Positions 24,809-33,076 are shown, counted from the stretch's first letter. The stretch: DNA of 64,000 bases from Thiohalocapsa sp. PB-PSB1 (GCA_016745215.1 CP050890.1:4526001-4590000), one strand, 5' to 3'. Translations and numbers: made by a program. The notes: a model not told the origin generated them from the letters alone.

Positions 24809-25282
24809 TTAAGGCTCCATGAGTTCAATAGGAGTGCAGATAACCGGCGGTTCGTACCCATTAGATCTGCAGGTGGTATCAATCTTGGGCCGGGTGTGCG
24901 CATTTGCGATATGCGTACAGTTCCAAGTAAGCAAATACGCGACGCCGTTCGCCGCCGCTATCGCTACGTGATACGCATCCGCTTCGGCCATCTTTGGGAG
25001 AGCATGGTTGTCGATTAGGGCTTGCGCTAACGCCCTTACATGGTCAGAGACTTGAAGCAAAGGAAGATCCGCGATAGCAACCAAGCGACGTTGCGCGGCC
25101 TCCGGATGGCCTTTGCTGGCTTCTAATATGACGAGATCAGACACGAAGACTCTGTAGTTCGGTCTCCGTGCTTCCCACCACTCAGCAGTCGTATTTTGAT
25201 TCGCCGTCGCACGCAAGTCATTGCTCGGCCGAGCTGTCAAATAGCTGATAACCGAAGTTTCAACGTAAACAGTTTCGTTCAC
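24809..25282 (-). CDS. PIN-domain ribonuclease toxin, cassette-encoded
   Basis: 157 residues from the GTG at 25282 with GAGG six bases upstream. The PIN-domain start is VYVETSVISYLTARPS, with Glu in place of the usual first Asp, as in one common VapC-like subgroup. Further conserved positions are the Glu in LVILEASKG, the Asp in EADAYHVAIAAANG and the end strand LLTWNCTHIANA. PIN toxins cleave RNA and are held in check by a cognate antitoxin; the partner is at 24588-24806. Toxin-antitoxin cassettes are known to stabilise integron arrays. Confidence 0.8.
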   Translation of the reverse strand: MNETVYVETSVISYLTARPSNDLRATANQNTTAEWWEARRPNYRVFVSDLVILEASKGHPEAAQRRLVAIADLPLLQVSDHVRALAQALIDNHALPKMAEADAYHVAIAAANGVAYLLTWNCTHIANAHTRPKIDTTCRSNGYEPPVICTPIELMEP

Positions 25283-25304
25283 AGGAAACCTCAATCTTTT
25301 TGCC

Positions 25305-25409
25305 GCCCAACGTCACGGGTAAGCTGGCGCCTACTGCGCCGGCAAGGTGATTCAGAATTGCTGCGATCTCGATGCGCAGTAGGCGGTCAGCTTTACCCGC
25401 GTGTTAGGC
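25305..25409 (-). other. attC of the 25415-25891 cassette
   Basis: Minus strand R'' GCCTAAC (25409-25403), ACGCGGGTAAAGCTGACCGC, arms CTACTGCGCATCG / GGCGCAGTAGGCG, CAGCTTACCCGTGAC and R' GTTGGGC (25311-25305). Confidence 0.92.
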
Positions 25410-25414
25410 GTTCG

Positions 25415-25891
25415 TTATTGGCACCTCAGATAGTGCGCCTGTGTGTCTGGTTCGTCGTCGACGATAAAGAATGGACGTGACTTTGTCCATACGGCTAGCC
25501 CGTTCTTTTTATTTATGAGGAGTGAATTAAGAGTGGAGCCTAATGCGCCGAGAGAATGGGAAATAGCTACAAGCACCTCTTCGTCATTACGCATGATTTG
25601 AAATTCTGCCGCGTCTGTTTGGCCCACGCCGACGGAAGCCTGAGTCATGAATTTTAGGACCGGGCCGAGAATTTCTATTGCGACTTTGTCCGTTCCGACG
25701 CCATTTTCTATTTCTATATTCTTTGTCCGTGGATTGGGTTGGATGCTCGTAAACAATAGGGCTTCGCAGGAAAGCGCCCCTCCTTGTATCGGCCTGGATG
25801 AAGGGATAGGTACAGAATCGGCAGTGCATGCTGAAGTAAAGCAGAAAGATGTTAAAACTCCAGCTAAGACTGTGTTTCTCAATAAGTACAT
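25415..25891 (-). CDS. Cassette-encoded putative lipoprotein
   Basis: 158 residues. The N-terminus MYLLRNTVLAGVLTSFCF followed by TSAC looks like a lipoprotein signal with lipobox Cys22. The mature part is soluble and contains NVGVGTDKVAIEILGP-like and SVGVGQTDAAEFQIMRNDEEVL stretches; the C-terminal WTKSRPFFIVDDEPDTQAHYL is unassigned. No family recognised. Only a bare R'' (GCCTAAC, 25914-25908) separates it from the SIR2 gene, so the two now behave as one fused cassette. Confidence 0.65.
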   Translation of the reverse strand: MYLLRNTVLAGVLTSFCFTSACTADSVPIPSSRPIQGGALSCEALLFTSIQPNPRTKNIEIENGVGTDKVAIEILGPVLKFMTQASVGVGQTDAAEFQIMRNDEEVLVAISHSLGALGSTLNSLLINKKNGLAVWTKSRPFFIVDDEPDTQAHYLRCQ

Positions 25892-25907
25892 AACTTCGGT
25901 TCCTTGT

Positions 25908-25914
25908 GTTAGGC
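25908..25914 (-). other. Vestigial attC (R'' only) of the SIR2 cassette
   Basis: GCCTAAC on the minus strand complements TTAGGC at the SIR2 cassette start (27113), as R'' should. The rest of the attC is missing; the next cassette's leader (ACAAGGAACCGAAG) follows directly. Confidence 0.6.
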
Positions 25915-25941
25915 GGCTGACGTCAAGGCTCAGGAGTCGCG

Positions 25942-27093
25942 CTAGAGGGCGATGAGTTCGGCAAGTTGCACTGCCTCGACTTGTTCTAGGCGTTTGGCTA
26001 GAATCAATAGTGAGTTAGCCTTCTCCCAAGCTGCCCACTTGTTTCGGATAGCGCCTCGTGCATGCTTGCGAAGACTTCCCGGATCTGGGTGAACTACAAT
26101 GATTCGTCGTCCTCGCGTGGAGTAAAACCAGTCTATAATCTCTGCGTTGATCCCTTTATCTCCGAAACCATATCCACAGACCACTATCCGTTCCGCGTTG
26201 TTGATTGTTGATCGAAAGTGATGATGTAGTTCTCGGAACATGCCTGAGCTGTACTCAGATATTTTGTTGAACGTGCCGATCAAGAGCAAGGGACGGCCAT
26301 CGATCGCAGTCTGAAGTTCTCCACTCTCGGTTCTCGTGTGGTGGAAGTCGCTGCTTATGGGGATTCCGATTTTCTCATCGCGCCAATCTCCGGAATCAGG
26401 CCGGAGGCGAAACCAGTTAACAGATCCATGTAGTTTTAAAAAGGGTATCGTTTCCGAGAAATCGGCGTTCCAGTATCGAACGCCACCACGAGGTTTCGAG
26501 AATCCATCAGAAAACATGATGCTCTCGCCCGAGAGATGGTTTTCGAGGTGTGTATCGTGAGAGAGTGTCGAAATACTGACTACGTTGTATGACCGACACA
26601 GATCTGTGAGCACAGTCAATTGTTCGACGGATGAAGGTTTACCGGAAAGGCTGCGCCACACTACGTCGGCAATATAGTTGCGTGTTTCGACGAATAGATC
26701 TTGAAGGGTACTACAGTCCGCGTCCTCCACTGCACTAATCAACGGGGACAAGTCGGACGCGAGATTATTTAAGAATGATCGGATTGCGGGATTCTCCATC
26801 TCACCGAGCAAATCATCCGTTGCCTGGGTTGCTAAATAGAATAGGTCCTCGTAGTTGCTACGCCGCGCGGCGTGTTCAAAGAAATAATGTTCTGACTCCG
26901 CATACAACCGACGCACAACACTATTGACGAGACGTGTGGTTCCTTTTGGCGACTCGTCGCCGCGCAGGTAATAGGAAGCATCGCTATGTCTTGAAACGCC
27001 CTGCCCGGATAATACGTGATCCGTAAGGTCCTGCGTCGACGGGTAGCCAGCGGGCACCGATGAGCCGGCCCCCAATAAGACAGCTATGTTCAT
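25942..27093 (-). CDS. SIR2-like (SIR2_2) protein, first cassette after attI2
   Basis: 383 residues from the ATG at 27093, only 15 bases after the attI2 core. It begins with the nucleotide-binding strand and loop IAVLLGAGSSVPAGYPST (GAGSS as in sirtuin-like NAD sites). Later segments are VVSISTLSHDTHLENHL, PFLKLHGSVNWFRL and RIVVCGYGFGDKGINAEIIDWF, all typical of bacterial SIR2_2 proteins. Such domains deplete NAD+ in defence systems (ThsA, DSR and Avs effectors are examples). This is a stand-alone SIR2 with no partner in the cassette. Its position next to attI2 gives the best access to an integron promoter. Confidence 0.75.
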   Translation of the reverse strand: MNIAVLLGAGSSVPAGYPSTQDLTDHVLSGQGVSRHSDASYYLRGDESPKGTTRLVNSVVRRLYAESEHYFFEHAARRSNYEDLFYLATQATDDLLGEMENPAIRSFLNNLASDLSPLISAVEDADCSTLQDLFVETRNYIADVVWRSLSGKPSSVEQLTVLTDLCRSYNVVSISTLSHDTHLENHLSGESIMFSDGFSKPRGGVRYWNADFSETIPFLKLHGSVNWFRLRPDSGDWRDEKIGIPISSDFHHTRTESGELQTAIDGRPLLLIGTFNKISEYSSGMFRELHHHFRSTINNAERIVVCGYGFGDKGINAEIIDWFYSTRGRRIIVVHPDPGSLRKHARGAIRNKWAAWEKANSLLILAKRLEQVEAVQLAELIAL

Positions 27094-27107
27094 GGTGGTA
27101 TTCTGCC

Positions 27108-27283
27108 GCCTAACAGTGTATTCGTTTGCATGCAAATCGAACAGCTCGCCTGACTTGCTAGACAAACACATCGATTTGCTTTCAAAAAGAACCATTCAAC
27201 ATGCGTGCATGCAAAATGGCTCGATGTGCAAAGCATGCAAAAACTAGTAGTATTGCGCCCATTGTCATCAAGAGCGCGCAATC
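27108..27283 (-). other. attI2 and intI leader, copy 2
   Basis: Core GTTAGGC (27114-27108 on the minus strand). From 27114 rightward the sequence is identical to 17807 onward, including the GCATGCAAA-type repeats. At the two loci attI is followed by different cassettes (SIR2 here, B1 there). Confidence 0.65.
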
Positions 27284-27627
27284 ATGTCAAGAAGAAATAC
27301 CCCGTCCGGCTCGCCCCGGCGCGAGCATGGCACTCCGTCACGCTGGGATCAGTATTGGGCGCTGCTGGTGGCCAAGCGGATACCTCAACAGGCACAGCGC
27401 TGGTACGTGACACATGTGCAGGACTTCTTGGATGCGGTGCAGCCAAACTCTCTCAAAGATCTTTCCCGAGAGGAGATTACTGGATATCTCCAGCAGACGT
27501 CGAGCCAGGGCAAGTGGCAAGACTGGCAGTTCCGCCAGGTGGTGGATGCGCTGCAGCTGCTGCTCGTGGACCTCGCCGGCGTGAAAGCGGCCCAGTTGGT
27601 CGATTGGGACTACTGGCGTGAAGCTGG
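27284..27627 (+). pseudogene. intI: IntI, copy 2, first ~115 codons only
   Basis: Identical to codons 1-115 of the copy at 17977 up to YWREAG, where the second HUH element begins. No catalytic residue is left. Confidence 0.9.
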
Positions 27628-28397
27628 AATTACGGTGACACTTTACCATTTACACTAATTTTCGTTGTTTCGGGTCATTCTTTTGCGAAGCGGGCCGACC
27701 TCGCTTGCCTTGACGTAGCGCTCTGCCAAGTTGCTTTTCAAGCTCGCCAAGCTTTTGATCGTCCATCAGTGGACGTCCGATGGTTTGGCCCTTGGTGAGA
27801 GCTGCCAAGTGTTCAGGATCTTCCGGCATCTCCAAGAATTCCGCTAAATTATCGACGCGATCCAGCAGGGGTCGAACAGTGACTAATCCATCGTCTTCGC
27901 GCCGGAAATGTGCTGGCGTGCTGGACCAGGGCCAGTCGGCAGGCGTCGCAGCTCGTTTGGCCTTCACGGGATTCAAAGCCACGTAGCGGCAGGCTGCCAT
28001 CAAGTGAGCTTCATCCATTGCCACGCAGCCAAACCGCCCTTGAAACAGGTGGCCGGTTACCCGCAATCGCGCGTTGATGTAGCCGCTATATCGACGATGC
28101 GTCTCCCCGACGGCGCGGGACAGGCCGGTCTCGTTGGAGGGTGCGAGAATCAAGTGCACATGGTTCGGCATCAGGCAGTAGGACCAGACTTCCACGCCGT
28201 TTGATCGACACTCGTTCGCTAGCCAATCTCTATAAAGCGCATAGTCGTCTTCCTTCATGAAAACTTGTTGGCGTCTGTTCCCACGCTGCGTCACATGGTG
28301 GGGGATGCCGGGAACGATGATGCGTGGGAGCCGAGACATACGCTTAGCATAAGCCCAGAACAAAATAGTGTAAATGGTAAAGTGTCACCGTAATTCC
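27626..28397 (-). mobile_element. IS200-like/RAYT HUH element, copy 2
   Basis: 772 bp, same ends as copy 1 with perfectly matched ~31-bp inverted repeats (GGAATTACGGTGACACTTTA...). It truncates intI copy 2 on one side and a cassette ORF on the other. Confidence 0.75.
27650..28339 (-). CDS. IS200-like (REP-associated) tyrosine transposase, copy 2
   Basis: 229 residues from the ATG at 28339, differing from copy 1 (19116-19805) at only a few positions (M/V near KEDD, S/N in APSNE, A/V in DNLAEF). HUH motif MPNHVHLIL and YSGY tyrosine region are intact. Two near-identical copies 8.5 kb apart, both ending intI copies, offer homology for recombination. Confidence 0.88.
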   Translation of the reverse strand: MSRLPRIIVPGIPHHVTQRGNRRQQVFMKEDDYALYRDWLANECRSNGVEVWSYCLMPNHVHLILAPSNETGLSRAVGETHRRYSGYINARLRVTGHLFQGRFGCVAMDEAHLMAACRYVALNPVKAKRAATPADWPWSSTPAHFRREDDGLVTVRPLLDRVDNLAEFLEMPEDPEHLAALTKGQTIGRPLMDDQKLGELEKQLGRALRQGKRGRPASQKNDPKQRKLV

Positions 28398-28588
28398 ACA
28401 TCAACTGGGTTTGACTGTACCCCCCATAAGTCCTTTATGTAAATGGTATGATGGCCAGGGCTGATTGAATGCGATGTTTGTTGGCCATTCCAAAGAATGG
28501 CAATTTCTCGGTTGTCGAGAAACACCCGGAAAGGAATTATTTTTCCTAAATACCGACGCTTGCGACTAATGCGGACGAAAGAACCCAT
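28385..28588 (-). pseudogene. Truncated cassette ORF of unknown function
   Basis: From the ATG at 28588 (GGAG ~10 bases upstream) about 63 native codons remain: MGSFVRISRKRRYLGK... IPFRVFLDNREIAILWNG, SISPGHHTIYIKDLWG, NPVDVEL. The stop is supplied by the HUH element's end at 28397-28385. The beta-strand pattern resembles the cassette protein at 15616-16020. The start of the cassette is the attC core at 28703. Confidence 0.6.
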
Positions 28589-28696
28589 CTTTTCGCTCCA
28601 TGCTTTACGTTGCGGTAGAAAAACGCAGCCAGAGGGATAGCCAGCTATCGTTTGCTCCTCTAACGGACGAAACCAAGACAGATGCTTGGGATTTCT

Positions 28697-28783
28697 CGCC
28701 AACGCTTCACATCACTGGCAGCAAAAAGCAGAGCGAGGAACGAGCGGCGCTTTTTGCTGTCCGAGTGCATGTGATTGTTAGCC
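28697..28783 (-). other. attC of the methyltransferase cassette
   Basis: Minus strand R'' GGCTAAC (28783-28777), AATCACATGCACTCGGACAGC, arms AAAAAGCGCCGC / GCTTTTTGCTGCC, AGTGATGTGAAGC and R' GTTGGCG (28703-28697). R'' complements TTAGCC at 29551. The inner arms match those of the attC at 13211-13300. Confidence 0.88.
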
Positions 28784-29527
28784 GCTATGTTGTTTTGTAC
28801 AATAGTAAATCTCACCGGCAGCTAGTGTTAGCCCCATTTTTAGCAACTCATCACTATTAGCCAAATCATCTACTTTGATGATCTCGACATCAAACCCTGA
28901 ATCACGAAGTCGCTCAACATAGTCCTGGCCATAAGACCTGACATGATCTTCCTGACCGAAAGCTTTTAGGCGTTCTTTGGGATCTACTATTGATGGATCT
29001 TCAAATGTTTTTTCTCTAGTGATAGGGACATTTAGTATTGCCCAACCGTTAGTGTTGAGAACTCGGCAAAACTCTCTCATCGCTTGTTTATCATCGGGGA
29101 CGTGCTCCAATACATGGCTGCAATAGATTGCATCAAATGAATTTTCGGGATACTGAATATCACAAATGTCCATTTTTACCATAGCTCTTGGGTTAAATAG
29201 ATCAGCCGTCAGATAATTGCTACCTAGCCGCTTCATGAATATTGATTCAAGGCATGGCTCTGGTGCCACATGAAGCATTTTTAGCTTACCAGCAAAGAGG
29301 TCGATTCTTTTCTGCAAAAATAGCCACAAAAGGCGATGACGCTCTAAGGAACCGCAATGAGGACACTGGGCATCTTCACGCGGTATTACTCCAAAAGGCT
29401 TGAAGCGACTCGATTTCTTGCAGCATATGGGGCAATATCTCTTATTTCCGTAATATAGTACTGCGCTTATAAGTTTCCTTAGAGGAGCTTTAATTCCCTC
29501 TGGCAATTTGGATAGAAGTGTTCTCAT
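28778..29527 (-). CDS. Cassette-encoded SAM-dependent methyltransferase with N-terminal zinc finger
   Basis: 249 residues; AAGGAG lies at good distance before the ATG at 29527. Residues ~31-70 have a zinc-finger-like block (YCPICCKKSSRF, AQCPHCGSLERHR). Then follows a class I methyltransferase: LKMLHVAPEP, YLTADLFNPRAMVKMDICDI, and the Methyltransf_11-type FDAIYCSHVLEHVPDD with CRVLNTNGWAILNVP. Similar proteins occur in polysaccharide or O-antigen clusters; the substrate is unknown. AT-rich compared with the IS91 cassettes around it. Confidence 0.8.
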   Translation of the reverse strand: MRTLLSKLPEGIKAPLRKLISAVLYYGNKRYCPICCKKSSRFKPFGVIPREDAQCPHCGSLERHRLLWLFLQKRIDLFAGKLKMLHVAPEPCLESIFMKRLGSNYLTADLFNPRAMVKMDICDIQYPENSFDAIYCSHVLEHVPDDKQAMREFCRVLNTNGWAILNVPITREKTFEDPSIVDPKERLKAFGQEDHVRSYGQDYVERLRDSGFDVEIIKVDDLANSDELLKMGLTLAAGEIYYCTKQHSG

Positions 29528-29545
29528 GTTTGGCTCCTTATGTAC

Positions 29546-29670
29546 GGCTAACGTTAGCGTTGAGTTGCAACCGGCATGACTGGCACGGCGGTACCCGCAC
29601 CACCGAGGCTGGCCTGTGGCACGGCGGTGCAGATGGTACGGACCGCCGGTTGTCAGCTCGAACGCGCTTG
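29546..29670 (-). repeat. Extra tandem copy of the cassette-A attC
   Basis: 29551-29670 repeats 29671-29790 base for base (AACGTTAGCGTTGAGTTGCA ... GAACGCGCTTG). The unit has the attC arms but lost its R'' (CTTGAACGTT where CTTGTTGGAC stands in the intact copy). It ends with R' GTTAGCC at 29552-29546, so it supplies the junction to the methyltransferase cassette. Confidence 0.85.
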
Positions 29671-29797
29671 AACGTTAGCGTTGAGTTGCAACCGGCATGA
29701 CTGGCACGGCGGTACCCGCACCACCGAGGCTGGCCTGTGGCACGGCGGTGCAGATGGTACGGACCGCCGGTTGTCAGCTCGAACGCGCTTGTTGGAC
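29671..29797 (-). other. attC of cassette A2
   Basis: R'' GTCCAAC (29797-29791) and the same body as the A1 attC; its right core reads GTTCAAG because the tandem attC copy follows. Confidence 0.8.
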
Positions 29798-30034
29798 CTG
29801 GGCCTTTCAGACGACGTGCCGGTCTATGGAATTTCAGCGGATCGGCTGGTGAGTGTCAAGGAGGGATGGGGCGGGATGCGTGCGGCAGTTTCGGGTGTAC
29901 AGCACGCTTTTTGGGCGTTTTGTCGCGGGTCGGCGTGCGGAGAATCGGGTTTTTGCGGCTTTGACGGGGTGTTTTCCGGTGTCTGAGACAGGGGGATAGC
30001 TCCGCGGCTGTGCACGGATTGGCAAGCATTCATG

Positions 30035-31270
30035 TCACGCGGCCTCGAGGTAACAGGGCGGTGGGTCGTGAAACGACAGGAGGACGTAGACCTGGCGCAG
30101 CTTGCCTTCCCCGCACTTGGGACAGAGGCTGTAGTCGATGCCTTGTTTGGTAAGAAAGGCATCCATGTCGGCGATGAAGGGCAGATGGGGGGCGTCGAGA
30201 CCGAGGCGGGCGCGGCAGGTGGTGAGCTTGTCCTTGCGGTGACCGTTGGCCAGGATGCCGTAAGAGCGAATGCGACGGAATTGCGGCGGCGGGATATGGG
30301 CCAGGAAACGGCGGATGAATTCGTCGGCGGGCAGTGTCATGATCTTCTCGACCGGCGCGCCGGGTTCTCGGTTGTCAAGATACTTGAAGGTGATCGTCCC
30401 CTCGTCGATGCTGAGAATCCGGTGATTGGCGATGGCGATGCGGTTGACGTAGCGCCCCAGATAGCGAATCAGGTGGGCGGGGTCGTCGAAGGGTTGCTTG
30501 GCATAGACCACCCAGTCGTGGCTGCACAGCGCCTGAAGCAACGCCTCCCAGCCGGCTTTGGTGGCAAGCACCGGCTGTCCGCTCAAGCACAGCTTGCCTT
30601 GATCGTAGAGTGCTTGCAGGGCAGCGAGGAACTTGCCCCGGAAGACCTTGGACAGGGCTTCGACGCGAAACAGGAAGTGCTTGGGGGCGCGCACGAAGGC
30701 GCTGCCGTCGTTCTTGAGCGCTCCGCCGGTGACGATGCAGTGGACGTGCGGGTGGTCGTTCAGCGTCTGGCCCCAGGTATGCAGGACCATGATGATGCCC
30801 AGTTTGCCGTCCCACAGGTTCTGGGCAAAGGTTTGGAGGGTCTCGGCGGCGAGCGTGAACAACAGGCCGTAGACCCGCTCGGGGTTGTAGCGCGCCAGGG
30901 GGATCAGGTCATGCGGCAGGGTGAAGACGATGTGGAAGTATTGGATCGGCAACAGCTCAAGCTCGCGGGCGTCGACCCAGGCCGCTCGTTGACTCCCGCG
31001 GCACTTGGGGCAGTTGCGGTTGCGACAGCTGTTGTAGCTGATCTCGGTGTGTCCGCAATGGTCGCATTCATCGACGTGGCCACCGAGTGCCGTGGTCCGG
31101 CATTTCTCGATGTCCGACATGGCCTTGTGTTGTTGGGGGGTGAGGATGTGCGTCTGCCGATAGTCGTCGCCATAGGCGCGGAAGACATCGGCGACCTCGA
31201 ACTGGATGTCCGGCGGCTCGGGTGGGAATTCCCGCTTGATTTCACGGCTCAAGCAAGTTTGGGCGTCCAT
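30035..31270 (-). CDS. IS91-family HUH transposase, copy A2
   Basis: 411 residues, near-identical to 11877-13112. Zinc-binding block (CDHCGHTEISYNSC, NCPKC), HUH motif HPHVHCIVTGG and YLGRYVNRIAIANHRI are intact. The ATG at 31270 is preceded by the conserved TATAATCTCTCGGC leader, which resembles a -10 box (TATAAT) about 10 bases before the start; a short or leaderless transcript is possible. Confidence 0.9.
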   Translation of the reverse strand: MDAQTCLSREIKREFPPEPPDIQFEVADVFRAYGDDYRQTHILTPQQHKAMSDIEKCRTTALGGHVDECDHCGHTEISYNSCRNRNCPKCRGSQRAAWVDARELELLPIQYFHIVFTLPHDLIPLARYNPERVYGLLFTLAAETLQTFAQNLWDGKLGIIMVLHTWGQTLNDHPHVHCIVTGGALKNDGSAFVRAPKHFLFRVEALSKVFRGKFLAALQALYDQGKLCLSGQPVLATKAGWEALLQALCSHDWVVYAKQPFDDPAHLIRYLGRYVNRIAIANHRILSIDEGTITFKYLDNREPGAPVEKIMTLPADEFIRRFLAHIPPPQFRRIRSYGILANGHRKDKLTTCRARLGLDAPHLPFIADMDAFLTKQGIDYSLCPKCGEGKLRQVYVLLSFHDPPPCYLEAA

Positions 31271-31366
31271 GCCGAGAGATTATAGTCTAGCGACGTGAAT
31301 GCTGTATACCCTTACAGGTATTGATGGGAGTGCCTTTTGGTTCGCTCCGGGCTTTCTATTTATTTA

Positions 31367-31473
31367 GTCCAACGTTTAGTTAACCTGCCGAGCCCGCGCC
31401 GGTCGGGCCGCGAGCGCGAAGCGCCGCGGTGCCCGACCGGCGCGGGCTCGGCAGGTTCAACGCCCTGTTAGAT
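31367..31473 (-). other. attC of cassette C
   Basis: Minus strand R'' ATCTAAC (31473-31467), AGGGCGTTGAACCTGCCGAG, GC-rich arms CCCGCGCCGGTCGGGC / GCCCGACCGGCGCGGG, CTCGGCAGGTTAACTAAAC and R' GTTGGAC (31373-31367). R'' is the exact complement of TTAGAT, the first six bases of cassette C at 33076. Confidence 0.92.
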
Positions 31474-33076
31474 TAAAACATTTTTTTGTTCGCTTCAGTG
31501 TCCGTCTCAGCGAACCGCTATGTGGATTCTACAACAGTCAAGCCCTGGGTGGGGCCTGGAAACTCCCGCTGATGTTGGCGCAGTTGCACGAGCAAGGCTC
31601 CGTTGCGCGCGCTCGGTCCCGCGGGCGCAGCGATTTCGCATGGAGCACAACGGTTTTTCGCTCACCGCGGTCGCGTCGCAACATAGCAGCACTGTCCCGA
31701 GCCGATGCGGATCGAGTGGAGGAGATGTTCATCAGGCCGCCTCGCACGCAAGCGGCGGGTCTTGGCCGCGAGCGGGTCCAATGGTGGGCGCAAGGTCGCG
31801 CTGACGTCGTAGCCGTCCGCCGCAGCTCGGGCAGACGTGGATGTCTTTGCCGGTCAGGCGTTGCAGCAAGACGTCGTAGGGCTCGCGCACTTTGGTCGTC
31901 GTCACCGGCGCTAGGCCAAGCAGCGCTTTGGCACGATTGAGCTTGGTCGCGCGGTGTCCGCAGGCGAGCAGTCCGTAGTGGCGGATGCGGGTGAAGCGCG
32001 GCGGCAGAATGTGCAGCGTGAACCGCCGGATGAATTCGTTGGCGTCCAGCGTCATCACTTTGGTCTTGGCGCCGTCTTTATAGTCTTTCCAGGTGAAGGT
32101 GACTTTGCCGTCGGCAAGATTGAGGATGCGGTGGTTGCTGATGGCAATGCGGTGGGTGTATCGCCCGAGGTAGTCGATGATCTGTTGCGGTCCGCCGAAC
32201 GGGGGTTTGGCGTAGACCACCCAGTCGTGCTCGCGCAGTGCCTTGCGCAACGCGGCGAAGTGCGCGCCCGGCGGTGTCTTCAGCTCGCCTGTGGTATGCG
32301 CGTGCTCCAGGTGCTCGAGGTAGTTTCCGCGGAAGACCTTGGACAGCGCTTTGACCGGGAATAACCAGTCACGATGCGGGCAGGGTTTGAACTGTTCGCC
32401 ATCGAACGTTAAAGCTCCGCCTGGCACGATGCAGTGCAGATGGATGTGGCGCTCCATCGTCTGGCCCCAGGTGTGCAGCACGGCGGTGATGCCGAGGGTT
32501 CCGTTCCAATGACGAGCGGCAAAGGCTTGCAGGGTGTCCGTTGCGCTGGCGAACAGCAGGTCGTAAATCAGTTTGTCGTTCCACCCCACCCAGTCGTTGA
32601 TCGCATGCGGCAGCGTGAAGACGGTATGAAAATAGGGCACCGGCAGCAGTTCGTCTTTGCGCGCTTCGATCCAGCGCGCTTTCTCCAGCCCTTGACATTT
32701 CGGGCAGTGGCGGTCGCGACAGGAGTTGTAGCTGTTGTAAAGGGTGCCGCAGTCAGTGCAGTAGTCGATGTGCCCGCCCAGCGCCGCGGTGCGGCAGTTT
32801 TGGATGGCACTGAGTACCTTGTGCACGTGCAGCGGATGGGAGTGCTCGTGCAGGGAGTCGGGCAAATGCGCGCGCAGGATGTCGGCGACTTCGAACGTCG
32901 GTCTCTGCTTGGAGCCGGAGTGCGTGTGTCCCGCTCTGTGATGGGGAGTTGGAGAGGAAAGGAATGGCGATGCCATTGCGTGTGCTTATTCTTTTTCTTG
33001 TTTATTGTTTATTTCAGCGCCGGTGCTGCTTTGTCTCGGGTGTGGTCTCTTCCAACGCGATAGCGTTTTAATCTAA
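31373..33076 (-). mobile_element. Integron cassette C (IS91-like transposase)
   Basis: Starts TTAGATTAAAACGCTATCGC at the attC core of B2 and ends at the G of its attC R'. Its leader and boundary differ from A and B (TTAGAT versus TTGGAC), so it is an independent capture. About 260 bases between the transposase stop (31732) and the attC contain no gene. Confidence 0.75.
31732..32976 (-). CDS. IS91-family HUH transposase C, intact copy
   Basis: 414 residues, clearly diverged from A and B. Zinc-binding CTDCGTLYNSYNSC and HCPKCQ, HUH motif HIHLHCIVPGG, tyrosine motif YLGRYTHRIAISNHRI and the C-terminal CPSCGGRLRR finger are all present. Full-length and apparently intact; the copy at 11199-11514 keeps only 57 codons. 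The leader has a single TTTATTG heptamer where that copy has seven. Confidence 0.9.
   Translation of the reverse strand: MASPFLSSPTPHHRAGHTHSGSKQRPTFEVADILRAHLPDSLHEHSHPLHVHKVLSAIQNCRTAALGGHIDYCTDCGTLYNSYNSCRDRHCPKCQGLEKARWIEARKDELLPVPYFHTVFTLPHAINDWVGWNDKLIYDLLFASATDTLQAFAARHWNGTLGITAVLHTWGQTMERHIHLHCIVPGGALTFDGEQFKPCPHRDWLFPVKALSKVFRGNYLEHLEHAHTTGELKTPPGAHFAALRKALREHDWVVYAKPPFGGPQQIIDYLGRYTHRIAISNHRILNLADGKVTFTWKDYKDGAKTKVMTLDANEFIRRFTLHILPPRFTRIRHYGLLACGHRATKLNRAKALLGLAPVTTTKVREPYDVLLQRLTGKDIHVCPSCGGRLRRQRDLAPTIGPARGQDPPLACEAA

Larger units (their letters stand above)
29671..31372 (-). mobile_element. Integron cassette A2 (IS91-like transposase)
   Basis: Starts TTGGACTAAATAAATAGAAA at the attC core of cassette C (31372) and ends in its own attC. 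Same content as A1 with very few substitutions, in a different cassette neighbourhood. Confidence 0.75.

Noticed and set aside
28385..28702. Full-length reading from the TTG inside the attC core of the truncated cassette
   Set aside because: The TTG is part of the recombination core; the ATG at 28588 has a ribosome-binding site, and the 3' end is supplied by the HUH element.
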